A stretch of 64,000 bases of DNA from CAWCKS01 sp963763485. GTDB lineage: Bacteria; Pseudomonadota; Alphaproteobacteria; Rhizobiales; Xanthobacteraceae. The position numbers and the translations under genes are program-made. The notes under the pieces are model-generated. The model was not told the DNA's origin. It saw only the letters and a list, made by a program, of their open reading frames with translations, and searched no databases. Within the stretch, counting starts at the first letter, position 1, and the number at the start of each line of letters is the position of its first letter. Shown piece by piece: positions 18,144-27,412 of the stretch. The stretch lies in contig CAVXOW010000003.1 in NCBI GenBank assembly GCA_963763485.1, positions 186,001 through 250,000 of the forward strand, written 5' to 3'.

Positions 18144-18893
18144 TTAGATCGGGTTGGATTTCTTTGAGGTCACGGCCCGGGTCAGCTCGTGCATGGTCTC
18201 GATCTGCATCTGCTGAATTTCGGCGAGCCGCTGCCATTGCCGCGAGATCAGATGGTCCATCTTTTCGTGCAGATGGCGAATTTCGAGCTCGGCCTTGAGG
18301 TTGACGCGGTAGTCGCTCTCGGACCGCAGGCGGTCCTTCGACTCCTGGCGCTTCTGGCTCATCATGATGATCGGGGCCTGGATGGCGGCGAGTGTTGAGA
18401 GCACGAGGTTCAACAGGATAAACGGATATTCGTCGAACCGGTCGGACCCCGGCACAACGAGGTTGAAGGCCATCCACGCGCCAAGGATAAGACCAAAGAG
18501 GATGATGAAGCTCCAGCTGCCGCCAAAACTCGCGATCACGTCGGATAGCCGCTCGCCGAGCGTGCGTTGCTCGTCGAATTCTTCCTCGACGTTCTCGGCC
18601 AGCGTGTCGTGCTTGGCGATGCTTTCGGCGACCTGTCGATCGAGGTCGGTCAGGTCGCCGTGTTCGGCCTTGAGCATCTCCTCGACATAGAGCGTGCGGT
18701 AGTGCGCGAGCTCATCGCGTGAGATCAGCGCATCGGGCGCAAGATCAGGGTGATCCTGCCTGATGCGGTCGACCAATGACGGCCGCAGCGTGTCGATCGA
18801 GAACAGGTCGCGGCGTCGGATTTCCTTGCCCGATATCGCGCTGCGCAAGCGATTCTTCCGGACCGGCTCACCGGCGGTTTCGATGTTGGTCAT
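18144..18893 (-). CDS. DUF1003 membrane protein
   Basis: A 249-residue protein with AAAGGAG upstream of the ATG at 18893. The DUF1003 core is visible as SDVIASFGGSWSFIILFGLILGAW followed by DEYPFILLNLVLSTLAAIQAPIIMMSQ, two transmembrane helices, and then a charged C-terminal helix (RLRSESDYRVNLKAELEIRHLHEKMDHL) likely to form a coiled coil. The N-terminal 110 residues are soluble. Family function is unknown. It lies 61 bases upstream of the Nramp-like gene on the same strand and may be cotranscribed with it, which hints at a metal-related role. Confidence 0.88.
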   Translation of the reverse strand: MTNIETAGEPVRKNRLRSAISGKEIRRRDLFSIDTLRPSLVDRIRQDHPDLAPDALISRDELAHYRTLYVEEMLKAEHGDLTDLDRQVAESIAKHDTLAENVEEEFDEQRTLGERLSDVIASFGGSWSFIILFGLILGAWMAFNLVVPGSDRFDEYPFILLNLVLSTLAAIQAPIIMMSQKRQESKDRLRSESDYRVNLKAELEIRHLHEKMDHLISRQWQRLAEIQQMQIETMHELTRAVTSKKSNPI

Positions 18894-19024
18894 GAGTCCA
18901 GCTCCTTTCGTCTTGCGATACTGCCGTGCGCCATAGCGCGAAACGCATGCGGCGTCGAACCATCGCTTGTTCAGGGGGACGCTGATATGGTGCGGTCGAT
19001 ATCAAGCATGACGGTGATGTGACG

Positions 19025-19930
19025 ATGGTGCAATTCGCAAGACAGGTTTCGGGGCCGATGCATCGGCTCGTTCTGCTGATGCCGCTGTTGGGGCTCCTGC
19101 TCGGAGCCGCGCCGCCGCCGATCCCGCCGCTCGCCGAGCGGGTGACGTTTTTGAGCGCCGACCGCACCACCATGCTGGTCGGCTACCTGTTCAAGCCGCA
19201 GGGGCCGCACGCGGCGAGGATGCCCGCGGTCGTCATGATGCACGGCCGGGCCGGCGCCTATTCGGAGGCCGCCGACGGCGAATACGACGAGCGCACGCTG
19301 TCGCGCCGGCATCAGGAGTGGGGGCACTTCTGGGCCAATCAGGGCTATCTCGCCGTGCTGGTCGACGGCTTTGGCCCGCGCGGCTACCCGCACGGCTTTC
19401 CACGCTTCAGCTACAACACCCGGCCCGAGACCTTGAACGAGGTCACGGTGCGGCCGCTCGATGCCTATGGCGCATTGGTGTGGCTGCGCGCGCGCAGCGA
19501 CGTCATCGCCGACCGCATCGGCCTGCAGGGATGGTCGAACGGCGGCAGCGCGTCGCTTGCCACCATGGCCAAGCCGTCGGCGCCGGGCGTGGCCTCGCCG
19601 ACGCCGGTTACCGGTTTTCGCGGCGCGCTGGTGTTCTACCCGGCCTGCGGCCTGAAAGGTCAGTTCGAGGAGGGCATCGTCCCTTACGCCCCGGTGCGGG
19701 TGTTTCAGGGCTCAGCTGATGAAGAGGTCTCGCCGAAGCTTTGTGCCGAGCTGGTCGACAAATCGCGTGCCGCGGGCGGCGACATCGAGCTGACGCTTTA
19801 TCCCGGCGCGACCCACGACTTCGACGATCCCGGCACCGAACGGCGCAGCAATCCCGCCAATGTTGCCGCCACCGAGGACGCGATGCCGCGCGCCGCCGGT
19901 TTTTTCGCGGGGATACTCAGGGGTAACTGA
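19025..19930 (+). CDS. Dienelactone hydrolase family alpha/beta-hydrolase, exported
   Basis: About 300 residues with an N-terminal hydrophobic segment (HRLVLLMPLLGLLLGAA) that looks like a signal peptide. The start could be 19025 or the ATG at 19058, which gives the more compact signal peptide; neither has a strong ribosome site. The catalytic features are VVMMHGRAG (oxyanion region), GLQGWSNGGSAS (nucleophile elbow G-W-S-N-G), the Asp in FQGSADEEV and the His in GATHDFDDPG. The nucleophile is Ser where classical dienelactone hydrolase has Cys. It is divergent from the DUF1003 gene, sharing a 131-base promoter region. Confidence 0.87.
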   Translation: MVQFARQVSGPMHRLVLLMPLLGLLLGAAPPPIPPLAERVTFLSADRTTMLVGYLFKPQGPHAARMPAVVMMHGRAGAYSEAADGEYDERTLSRRHQEWGHFWANQGYLAVLVDGFGPRGYPHGFPRFSYNTRPETLNEVTVRPLDAYGALVWLRARSDVIADRIGLQGWSNGGSASLATMAKPSAPGVASPTPVTGFRGALVFYPACGLKGQFEEGIVPYAPVRVFQGSADEEVSPKLCAELVDKSRAAGGDIELTLYPGATHDFDDPGTERRSNPANVAATEDAMPRAAGFFAGILRGN

Positions 19931-19967
19931 CATTGAGAGCGGGGGCGCCACCGTCTATATCCGCACG

Positions 19968-20729
19968 ATGACTGATGGCAGCGACATCACCAGCAATGCG
20001 GAGACGACGGAGCTCGCGCCAGACTGTCCGCGCTGCGGCAAGCCAGCGGCGTTGTGCGTCTGTGCCGATATTCTGCCCGAAGACAATACTGTCGAACTCC
20101 TGATCCTGCAGCATCCGCAGGAGCAGGATCGCATGCTCGGCACTGCGCGATTGACCGCGCTGCACTTCAAGCGCGTAACTCTGAAGATCGGCCTGTCGTG
20201 GCCGAGCCTCTCGAAGATACTCGGACGAACCGTCGATCCACAGCGCTGGGCGATCCTTTATCTTGGGTCTCTGAATGCGCGCGAGCTTGCGCCGAAAGCC
20301 GACCTTATCGCCGTTGGCCGCAAGGGCGAGGTCGAGCCGGACCAGCGCGCGATCCTGCGCAGCATCGAAGGCGTCATCCTGCTCGACGGCAGCTGGAGCC
20401 AGGCCAAGGCGCTATGGTGGCGAAATCCGTGGATGCTGAAGTGCCGCCGAATCGTCCTCGGACCGAAGGCTCCGTCGCGTTACGGGCGGTTGCGGCGCGA
20501 GCCACGCCCGGACGGCCTGTCGACCATCGAGGCGGCGGCGATGTTGATTGGCCATCTCGAACACCGGCCGGAGGTGGAGGCTCGCCTGACCTCAAGTTTC
20601 GAGCGGCTGCTCGATCGTTACCGAGGCTTACAAAAGACGACGCCCGGCTTTGACCGCTCAGGCGAGGGGGCAAAGGACGGGCGTTTCAGGCGCGCACGAC
20701 AAAAGCACAGGCGTTCGAGACGATCCTGA
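19968..20729 (+). CDS. DTW-domain tRNA-uridine aminocarboxypropyltransferase
   Basis: A 253-residue protein. It opens with a zinc-ribbon-like CPRCGKPAALCVCAD and contains the DTW-type signature as DGSWSQAKALWWRNP near residue 145, followed by RLRREPRPDGLSTIEAAAM. Proteins of this family (TapT/DTWD) transfer a 3-amino-3-carboxypropyl group from SAM to uridine (acp3U47) in tRNA. The DTW triplet is DGSW here, as in many members. The C-terminus after about residue 230 is basic and variable. It follows the hydrolase gene by 37 bases on the same strand. The chosen ATG excludes a reading frame overlapping the hydrolase gene. Confidence 0.88.
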   Translation: MTDGSDITSNAETTELAPDCPRCGKPAALCVCADILPEDNTVELLILQHPQEQDRMLGTARLTALHFKRVTLKIGLSWPSLSKILGRTVDPQRWAILYLGSLNARELAPKADLIAVGRKGEVEPDQRAILRSIEGVILLDGSWSQAKALWWRNPWMLKCRRIVLGPKAPSRYGRLRREPRPDGLSTIEAAAMLIGHLEHRPEVEARLTSSFERLLDRYRGLQKTTPGFDRSGEGAKDGRFRRARQKHRRSRRS

Positions 20730-20835
20730 GCTTCTTGTCTGTGTGACGCATCCCGTGACTTCCGGGATGCGTGGAGTGGATAAAGTCAGTCTAGTGGAAG
20801 GTTACGTCGAAGGGGTTGACCCTTCGCAATTGGCC

Positions 20836-21039
20836 TTACCGGACTTTGAGGTTCTCTGCTGCCTCTTTGCCGCGATTCGCGACGACTTCATATTCGATCT
20901 GCTGGCCTTCATTCAGAGTCCGCAGACCAGCACGTTCAACTGCCGAAATGTGCACGAACACATCCTTGCCGCCAGCTTGCGGCTGGATGAATCCATACCC
21001 TTTCGTCGCGTTGAACCATTTAACAGTACCGGTAGGCAT
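20836..21039 (-). CDS. Cold-shock protein, CspA family
   Basis: A 67-residue single cold-shock domain, the usual length. MPTGTVKWFNATKGYGFIQP contains RNP1 (KGYGFI) and is followed by RNP2 (DVFVHI), giving the aromatic RNA/ssDNA-binding surface. The ATG at 21039 is preceded by GGAGACGACC; an upstream in-frame start is rejected because it adds residues outside the fold. It is monocistronic, and the 135 bases upstream to the next gene would hold the 5' leader that often regulates these genes by RNA folding. Confidence 0.96.
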   Translation of the reverse strand: MPTGTVKWFNATKGYGFIQPQAGGKDVFVHISAVERAGLRTLNEGQQIEYEVVANRGKEAAENLKVR

Positions 21040-21174
21040 TAAGGTCGTCTCCAATCGAGTAAACGGCACATAGGCCGCAGCTCATTATGACTTAATTTCG
21101 CTGCCCGCCCAAGGGGGAATTATTCCGGCATTTATCGCGAAAGTGCCGACAATGTGCGTCCTTTCGCGGAAGCG

Positions 21175-22293
21175 TCAGCGCGCGAGCGCTGCTTCCGGAG
21201 ACAGCCACGGCAGTCCGTGCGCCTCGGCGACCGGCTTGCAGGTGACGTGACCGGCGTGGATGTTGAGCCCGTCCCGCAGGTGTTTGTCGTCCATCAGCGC
21301 GCCCTTCAACCCCTTGTCGGCGAGCGCGCGGGCAAAGGGAAGCGTGGCGTTGTTCAGGGCAAAGGTCGAGGTCCGTGCCACGGCGCCGGGCATATTGGTG
21401 ACGCAGTAATGCACGACGCCCTGCTCGACATAGGTCGGATCGGAGTGGGTGGTCGGCCGCGATGATTCGCAGCAGCCACCCTGGTCGATCGCGATGTCGA
21501 CGATCACCGAGCCCTGTTTCATGGTCGCCAGCATGTCCCGGGTTACCAGCTTTGGCGCCGCGGCTCCCGGCAGCAGCACCGCGCCAATCAGGAGGTCGGC
21601 GCGCTTGACGATTTCTGCAATCGCCGCCCGCGTCGAGAAAATCGTCCGAACACCGGTGCCGAAATGGAAGGCAAGGCGGCGCAGGGCTTCCGGATTGCGG
21701 TCGACCACGGTGACGTTCGCGCCCATCCCGAGCGCAATGGTCGCCGCATGGGTCCCGGAGACGCCACCGCCGAGGATGATGACCTCGGCCGCCGGCACGC
21801 CGGGCACGCCGCCGAGCAGAATGCCGCGGCCGCCCGCCTCCTTCTCGAGGCAGTGCGCGCCAACCTGCGGGGCGAGCCGGCCCGCAACCTCCGACATCGG
21901 GGTCAACAGGGGCAATCCGCCGTTCTCGGAGGTGACGGTCTCATAGGCGACGCAGCTCGCGCCTGACTTGATCAGGTCCCGGGTTTGAACCTCGTCGGGC
22001 GCAAGGTGCAAGTAGGTGAACAGGATCTGGCCGGGGCGCAATCGGGCGCGCTCGACGGCCAGCGGCTCCTTGACCTTCACGATCATCTCGGAATTGGCGA
22101 ACACCGGAAGGGGACCGTCGGAGATCTTCGCACCGGCTGCGACATATTCCTGATCGGTCAAACCGGAGCCGATACCGGCATCGCGCTCGACCAGGACCTC
22201 ATGGCCATGATGCACGAGCTCGGCCACGGACTGAGGGGTCAGCCCGACGCGAAACTCGTTGTCTTTGATCTCGTTGGGAACTCCAATGCGCAT
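21175..22293 (-). CDS. ald: Alanine dehydrogenase
   Basis: A 372-residue NAD-dependent enzyme that interconverts alanine and pyruvate plus ammonia. MRIGVPNEIKDNEFRVGL is the family start and the reason for choosing 22293. IVKVKEPLAVE has the substrate-binding lysine, FTYLHLAPD the catalytic histidine region, and VIILGGGVSGTHAA the Rossmann NAD loop followed by VVDRN. The C-terminal VTCKPVAEAHGLPW is typical. It is a single gene; no adjacent Lrp-type regulator is present although one often accompanies ald. Confidence 0.95.
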   Translation of the reverse strand: MRIGVPNEIKDNEFRVGLTPQSVAELVHHGHEVLVERDAGIGSGLTDQEYVAAGAKISDGPLPVFANSEMIVKVKEPLAVERARLRPGQILFTYLHLAPDEVQTRDLIKSGASCVAYETVTSENGGLPLLTPMSEVAGRLAPQVGAHCLEKEAGGRGILLGGVPGVPAAEVIILGGGVSGTHAATIALGMGANVTVVDRNPEALRRLAFHFGTGVRTIFSTRAAIAEIVKRADLLIGAVLLPGAAAPKLVTRDMLATMKQGSVIVDIAIDQGGCCESSRPTTHSDPTYVEQGVVHYCVTNMPGAVARTSTFALNNATLPFARALADKGLKGALMDDKHLRDGLNIHAGHVTCKPVAEAHGLPWLSPEAALAR

Positions 22294-22468
22294 GGTTGTC
22301 GTCCTGATCCGCCTGCGATCCCTCGCCATCGATTCGCAAAGTCCATACCAATAAATGGACTTCGCGAACCCTAATGCGCGCTGATTGCCATGATGTTACT
22401 TAAAAGAGAGCCGAAATCGTCCGCCGGTGTCTACCGCCGTGCTACCGGCATGCAAGCGCGGGACTGCA

Positions 22469-22957
22469 ATGCAAATTGTGGCGGACATTCAGGTGTTGGT
22501 CCTTGTCGCGGTCGCCAACACGGCCCCCTTGATCGCCAAACTGATTTTCGGTGACCGCTTCTCGCGTGCGATCGACAACGGCACCGTGCTTTGGGACGGT
22601 CAGCCACTTTTCGGCTCCTCCAAGACCATCCGCGGTGCGGCTCTCTCAATTGTCGCGACGACCGCCCTGGCGCCGCTGGTGGGTCTGGGAGCCAGCATCG
22701 GCTTATTCACCGGCATTTCGGCGATGGCGGGGGACTTGTGTTCGAGTTTTTGCAAGCGACGCTTCGGCTTCAAGCCCAGCGAAAGGGCCACCGGGCTTGA
22801 CCAAATCCCTAAATCGCTTCTGCCAGCGCTGGTTTGCCAATGGATGTTGTCATTGAGCGCGCTCGATGTGCTGGCCGTTACTGCGATATTCTTCGTCGGG
22901 GAAATCCTGCTGTCGAAAATCTTGTTCAAGGCGCATCTGCGCGACCGCCCATACTAG
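22469..22957 (+). CDS. CDP-archaeol synthase (CarS)-like integral membrane protein
   Basis: A 162-residue membrane protein starting MQIVADIQVLVLVAVANTAP; a GTG at 22427 is a possible but less likely start. It matches the CarS/DUF46 pattern: FGSSKTIRGAALS, then the catalytic-type segment GDLCSSFCKRRFGFKPSERA, then TGLDQIPKSLLPAL. CarS enzymes are CDP-alcohol phosphatidyltransferase-like cytidylyltransferases that activate archaeal lipid precursors with CTP. Some proteobacteria carry such a homologue, whose substrate is presumably another polar lipid. The 3' end overlaps the convergent metallophosphoesterase gene by 4 bases. Confidence 0.8.
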   Translation: MQIVADIQVLVLVAVANTAPLIAKLIFGDRFSRAIDNGTVLWDGQPLFGSSKTIRGAALSIVATTALAPLVGLGASIGLFTGISAMAGDLCSSFCKRRFGFKPSERATGLDQIPKSLLPALVCQWMLSLSALDVLAVTAIFFVGEILLSKILFKAHLRDRPY

Positions 22958-23892
22958 GCGCGATGCAAGTGGTGCAATGTTATTTCAGGCGGGCAGTTGA
23001 GCCTGATCGCAACGATGGACGAGCCGACGCCGACCGAGGTGTAGCCCGCCATGCGTTGGTACCGCCACAATCCCGATCCCAAACGCCGCGGCAAGACTGA
23101 ATCGAGCGTGAGCGGAATCGATCCTGGCAGGCAGATCTGCCCGCCATGGGTATGCCCCGCAAGGAGCAGGTCAAAGCCGGCGTGCGCTGCCTGCCGGTAG
23201 ATTTCAGGCGTGTGGGAGAGCAACATCGAAAATGCGCCGGGTGGGATATTTCCGGCAGCTTTCTCGATGTTGTCGACCCGGTAAAAGTGGGCATCATCGA
23301 TGCCAGCGAGAAAAATGCTTTGGCCGCCACGCGATATGGTCTCGCACTCGTTCAGCAGCATCCGTATTCCCATATCCTCCAGGCCGGGCACCATTCTGAT
23401 GGTGTCGTGGTTGCCAAGCACACCGTAGACCGGTTCCTTCAGGCATGCGCGGACCTCGGCCAACCCTGCGAGTGCCGGTTCGAACGGCCCAAACGTCGCG
23501 CCGCGATAATCGCCGGTGAGAACGCAAGCGTCATATTCGAGCGTCGGCAGGAGCTCTTTGAGGCGTTGCATGGCGCCCGGGTTCATATCAACGTGCAAAT
23601 CGCTGATATGCAGAACCGTGAATTTATCGAACGCTTCCGGCAATGACTTGAATTCGAGGTCTATATGCCTGACTTGCACGCGTTCGGCGTTTTTTGCGCC
23701 GCGCCAGTAGAGTCCGGTCAGCTTGAAAATGCTCCGGATCACGGAGTGGATCGAGTACCAGTTCTCGATGTGGAAGAAATTCAGCCCCTGGCCGAAGATC
23801 TGCGCCTCATGATCGGTCTCGATGCCTAATCGCTGGTTGGCGTGCAATCGCCCCAGGCGCCGCTCCAGCCGATCCAGCACGCTTTCGTCCAT
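22954..23892 (-). CDS. Metallophosphoesterase
   Basis: A 312-residue calcineurin-like phosphoesterase. All metal-binding blocks are present in order: DLHVD (about residue 97), GDY (125), GNHD (158), SHTPE (225) and GHTHGGQ (245). The first 80 residues are a distinct N-terminal extension with FHIENWYSIHSVIRSIFK, possibly membrane-associated, followed by a basic linker. The closest described relatives (YkuE/YaeI type) are peripheral membrane phosphodiesterases. It converges with the CarS-like gene with a 4-base overlap, a recurrent-looking lipid-linked neighbourhood. Confidence 0.9.
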   Translation of the reverse strand: MDESVLDRLERRLGRLHANQRLGIETDHEAQIFGQGLNFFHIENWYSIHSVIRSIFKLTGLYWRGAKNAERVQVRHIDLEFKSLPEAFDKFTVLHISDLHVDMNPGAMQRLKELLPTLEYDACVLTGDYRGATFGPFEPALAGLAEVRACLKEPVYGVLGNHDTIRMVPGLEDMGIRMLLNECETISRGGQSIFLAGIDDAHFYRVDNIEKAAGNIPPGAFSMLLSHTPEIYRQAAHAGFDLLLAGHTHGGQICLPGSIPLTLDSVLPRRLGSGLWRYQRMAGYTSVGVGSSIVAIRLNCPPEITLHHLHRA

Positions 23893-24040
23893 TGGTTGGC
23901 GTCCTTAGCTCGCCCGATCTTGCGAGTTTGTCTCGGTCGAAGGGCGATTCCTATTTGAAACTCCCTGCAGATGGTTGACGCATCGCAAACCAGGTGTCGT
24001 CGAAACGAGACGGATGCTGGCCGATCGCCGAAGGGGCGGG

Positions 24041-25921
24041 CTAACCGGTGCCCAAAGCTCGGGCGAGGTTGTAGGTCAGGAGGCTCGCGAGATAAGCGAG
24101 CGTCAGCATGTAGGCGAAGGTGACCGCCATCCACTTCCAGCTGCCGGTCTCGCGGCGGATCACGGCGAGCGTCGAGGCGCACTGCGGCGCGAAAATGTAC
24201 CAGACGAGTAACGACAGCGCGGTCGCCAGCGTCCACTTGTCGGCCAGCACAAGGCCGATCTGGGTCGCCGCTTCCTTGCCGCCCTCGATGGCATAGACCG
24301 TGCCGAGCGCCGCGACCGCGACCTCGCGCGCCGCCATGCCGGGGATCAGCGCGACCGCGATCTGCCAATTGAAGCCGACCGGCGCCAGCAGCGGTTCGAG
24401 GTGATGGCCGATCCAGGCGGCGATGCTGTAGTTGATAGCGGGCTCGGCGGCACTTGCCGGCGGCTGCGGGAACGAGGCCAGGAACCAGATCAGGATCATC
24501 ATCGAGAAGATCGTGGTGCCGGCGCGCTGCAGGAACATTTTTGCCCGCGTGTAGATGCCAATGACGACGCTCCTCGGCCGCGGCAATTTGTAGTCGGGCA
24601 GTTCCAGCATGAACGGGGCGGGCGCGTCGTCGCGCCACATGAAGAATTTTATCAGGAACGACACGCCGAGCGCGCTGATGACGCCGGCGGCATAGAGGCC
24701 GAACATCACGAGGCCGCGCAGGTCCATGAAGCCGAGGATTTGTTTGGGCGGAATGAAGGCTGAAATGATCAGCGTATAGACCGGAATGCGGGCGGAGCAG
24801 GTCATCAACGGCGCGGTCAGGATCGTGGTCAGCCGGTCGCGGCGGTTGTCGATCACCCGCGTCGCCATGATGCCGGGGATGGCGCAGGCAAAGCTCGACA
24901 GCAGCGGGATGAAGGCGCGGCCATGCAGCCCGACGCCGCCCATGATGCGGTCCATCAGGAACGCCGCGCGTGCCATGTAGCCGAAGTCTTCCAGCAGCAG
25001 GATGAACAGGAAGATGATGATGATCTGCGGCAGGAACACCACAACGCTGCCGACGCCAGAGATCACGCCGTTCTGCAGGAAGCTCTGCAGCAGGCCGGCG
25101 GGGAGGGTGTCGTGCACGAACTGACCGAGCGCGTCGAAGCCCGACGACAACAATTCCATCAACGGCTGCGCCCAGGCGAACACCGCCTGGAACATGACGA
25201 ATAGCACGACGGCGAGCACGACGAGGCCACCGACCGGATGCAGCACGACAGCGTCGATCCGACCGGTCCAGGTGTCGGGCCGCGCCGGCAGGCTGACGGT
25301 TGCCGCAATGATGCGATCGGCCTCGCGCTGGGTCGTGCGCAGCTCTGCTGCCGACGGCGGCGTCCAGGCGTTTTGCCTAGGTTCGGCATCAGCGGGCGCC
25401 AGTGTCTTTGCGAGTTCGTCGGTCCGCTGCAAGATTTCGGCGGTGCCACCCTTGCGTACCGCGATCGAGGTGACCACGGGTACGCCGAGCAACTCGGACA
25501 ATTTTCCGACATCCACGGTCACGCCGCGGCGCGTTGCGATATCGAACATGTTGAGCACGAGCATCAGCGGGCGTCCGACCCGCTTCAATTCGAGCGCCAG
25601 GCGGATCGTCAGCCGCAAGTTGGTGGAGTCCGCAACGCACAACACGAGGTCCGGGGCCGCTTCACCCGTCGCGCGGCCGAGCACGACGTCGCGCGTGATC
25701 TCTTCATCGGGGCTGCGGCCACGGAGCGAGTAGGTGCCGGGCAGGTCGACCACCGACACCTGCCGCCCGGACGGCATCACGAAGCCGCCCTGCTTGCGCT
25801 CGACGGTGACGCCCGGATAGTTCGCGACCTTCTGACGGCTGCCGGTCAGCGCGTTGAACAGTGCGGTCTTGCCGCTGTTTGGCGTTCCGACGAGGGCGAG
25901 GTGGAAAAGCGGTGCTTCCAT
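24041..25921 (-). CDS. feoB: Ferrous iron transport protein B
   Basis: A 626-residue Fe(II) transporter. The N-terminal G domain has G1 (GTPNSGKT, residues 12-19), G2 (NYPGVTVE), G3 (DLPGTYSL) and G4 (NMFD), followed by a helical GDI-like spacer and a membrane domain of about 8 helices with two Gate regions (for example FACAIPGIMATR and PLMTCSARIPVY). The protein is shorter than the 770-residue E. coli form, as usual in alphaproteobacteria, and has no FeoC-like tail. It follows feoA by 17 bases, in one operon. Confidence 0.97.
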   Translation of the reverse strand: MEAPLFHLALVGTPNSGKTALFNALTGSRQKVANYPGVTVERKQGGFVMPSGRQVSVVDLPGTYSLRGRSPDEEITRDVVLGRATGEAAPDLVLCVADSTNLRLTIRLALELKRVGRPLMLVLNMFDIATRRGVTVDVGKLSELLGVPVVTSIAVRKGGTAEILQRTDELAKTLAPADAEPRQNAWTPPSAAELRTTQREADRIIAATVSLPARPDTWTGRIDAVVLHPVGGLVVLAVVLFVMFQAVFAWAQPLMELLSSGFDALGQFVHDTLPAGLLQSFLQNGVISGVGSVVVFLPQIIIIFLFILLLEDFGYMARAAFLMDRIMGGVGLHGRAFIPLLSSFACAIPGIMATRVIDNRRDRLTTILTAPLMTCSARIPVYTLIISAFIPPKQILGFMDLRGLVMFGLYAAGVISALGVSFLIKFFMWRDDAPAPFMLELPDYKLPRPRSVVIGIYTRAKMFLQRAGTTIFSMMILIWFLASFPQPPASAAEPAINYSIAAWIGHHLEPLLAPVGFNWQIAVALIPGMAAREVAVAALGTVYAIEGGKEAATQIGLVLADKWTLATALSLLVWYIFAPQCASTLAVIRRETGSWKWMAVTFAYMLTLAYLASLLTYNLARALGTG

Positions 25922-25938
25922 TTATGCTGGGATCCGCG

Positions 25939-26244
25939 TCAGGCGACGATCACAGCCATCGCCTCGCGCCGCCGCACCGCGATCGTCACGTTCTCGACCC
26001 GGACCGCGATCGGGTCACGGCCGACGATGCCTTCGTGCAGGACTTCGACCCGGGCGCCCTCGACGAAGCCGAGTTCCAGCAGGCGCCGTTCGAGTTCGCC
26101 TGCCGACAGCGCGGAACCTTCGACCTCGGGCGCGAGATGGTCGATCACGCCGACATAACCACGCGCGGCCTTGCCGAGCGGAATCAGCGGACGCGCGACA
26201 GCCGGCTTGCGGTCGATCGGGTCGTCGGAGATGACAATGGTCAT
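25939..26244 (-). CDS. feoA: Ferrous iron transport protein A
   Basis: A 101-residue SH3-like protein of the FeoA family. Typical segments are IPLGKAARGYVGVIDHL, ERRLLELGFVEGARVEVLHEG and GRDPIAVRVENVTIAVRRREA. It binds FeoB in the cytoplasm and is needed for efficient Fe(II) uptake. It starts at ATG 26244; an upstream ATG at 26259 would add five residues. As the first gene of the feoAB operon, its upstream region should hold the iron-responsive (Irr or Fur) operator; I could not identify a convincing box. Confidence 0.93.
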   Translation of the reverse strand: MTIVISDDPIDRKPAVARPLIPLGKAARGYVGVIDHLAPEVEGSALSAGELERRLLELGFVEGARVEVLHEGIVGRDPIAVRVENVTIAVRRREAMAVIVA

Positions 26245-26440
26245 GGTCTGTATTTTCAATCGGCGCGCGGCAGGTCAAGCGCGCCATCAGCAACAATGTC
26301 CAATCTTAGAGAGATTATAAATCGCCCGGCCGGCCGGGTTTTGATCATGCGCAAAGCCCTGTCGCGCGGGTGTCCGGTGTTGCGCTTCGCGCAAAACATC
26401 CCCTAAGGTGCCGCAAAACGGGCAACGGAGAACAATCGTC

Positions 26441-27412
26441 ATGAAAGACTTCGCGGGCAAGATCGCCGTCATCACCGGGGGCGGTACGGGCATGGGACGC
26501 GAACTCGCCCGCCAGCTGGTCGCCGAGGGCTGCAATGTCGCAATGTGCGACGTATCAGCGGAAAACATGGCCGAGACCAAGCGGCTGTGCGAGGCCGGCA
26601 AGCTGCCGCAGGGACTTCGCATCACGACCCATATCGCAGACGTCTCCGATGAGGCGCAGGTGCAGCGTTTCCGCGACGAGGTCTCGAGGCAGCAGAATAC
26701 CGATCACGTCAATCTGGTGTTCAACAATGCCGGCATCGGTGGTGGCGGCAGCCTGCTCGACAATTCGCGCGAGCAGTGGGAGCGCACCTTCAACATCTGC
26801 TGGGGTGGCGTCTATCTCTGCACCCGTGCCTTTATGCCGATGCTGGTGAAGTCGACGGAGGGGCACCTGATCAACACCTCCAGCGTCAACGGCTTCTGGG
26901 CGACCATCGGGCCCGGCGTGCCGCACACTGCCTACAGCGCTGCGAAATTCGCGGTGAAAGGTTTTACCGAAGCGCTGATCACCGATCTCCGGATCAACGC
27001 GCCGCATGTCAAATGCTCGGTGGTGATGCCCGGCCATATCGGCACCTCGATCGTCACCAACTCGCGCAAGATCCAGACCGGCGGCCAGTTCGACAACCTT
27101 ACGGCGGATGAGCTCAAAAGCGCGCGGACGCGGTTGCGCGCCGCTGGCATCGACGAGACGAAGATGAGCGACGCCGATATCCAGAAGGCGGCGGTCGAGC
27201 GCGCCCGCCGCTTCCTCGAGGAGGCGCCGACCTCGGCGGCAGAGGCGGCAAAAATCATCCTCGACGGGGTGAAGGCGGAGCGCTGGCGCATCCTGGTCGG
27301 CAAGGACGCCGAGATGCTCGACCAGCGGGTGCGCCAGACGCCGGAGCGCGCCTACGAGCCGGATTTCTATAAATCGTTCGCCGAGGAAATCGGCTGGCAG
27401 GTCGGCCGGTGA
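26441..27412 (+). CDS. SDR family oxidoreductase
   Basis: A 323-residue short-chain dehydrogenase. It has the nucleotide loop TGGGTGMGREL (residues 12-22), the NNAGIGGGG motif, the catalytic Ser in INTSSVNGF, and Tyr/Lys in AYSAAKFAVKG. After the core it has a longer-than-usual C-terminal region (about residues 230-323) typical of a subgroup that acts on lipid-like or fatty alcohol substrates. The ATG at 26441 is preceded by GGAG. It is monocistronic and divergent from feoA; substrate unknown. Confidence 0.9.
   Translation: MKDFAGKIAVITGGGTGMGRELARQLVAEGCNVAMCDVSAENMAETKRLCEAGKLPQGLRITTHIADVSDEAQVQRFRDEVSRQQNTDHVNLVFNNAGIGGGGSLLDNSREQWERTFNICWGGVYLCTRAFMPMLVKSTEGHLINTSSVNGFWATIGPGVPHTAYSAAKFAVKGFTEALITDLRINAPHVKCSVVMPGHIGTSIVTNSRKIQTGGQFDNLTADELKSARTRLRAAGIDETKMSDADIQKAAVERARRFLEEAPTSAAEAAKIILDGVKAERWRILVGKDAEMLDQRVRQTPERAYEPDFYKSFAEEIGWQVGR

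Noticed and set aside
26245..26440. Irr/Fur iron box upstream of feoA
   Set aside because: AT-rich text around 26307-26325 is suggestive, but no convincing consensus could be matched by eye.
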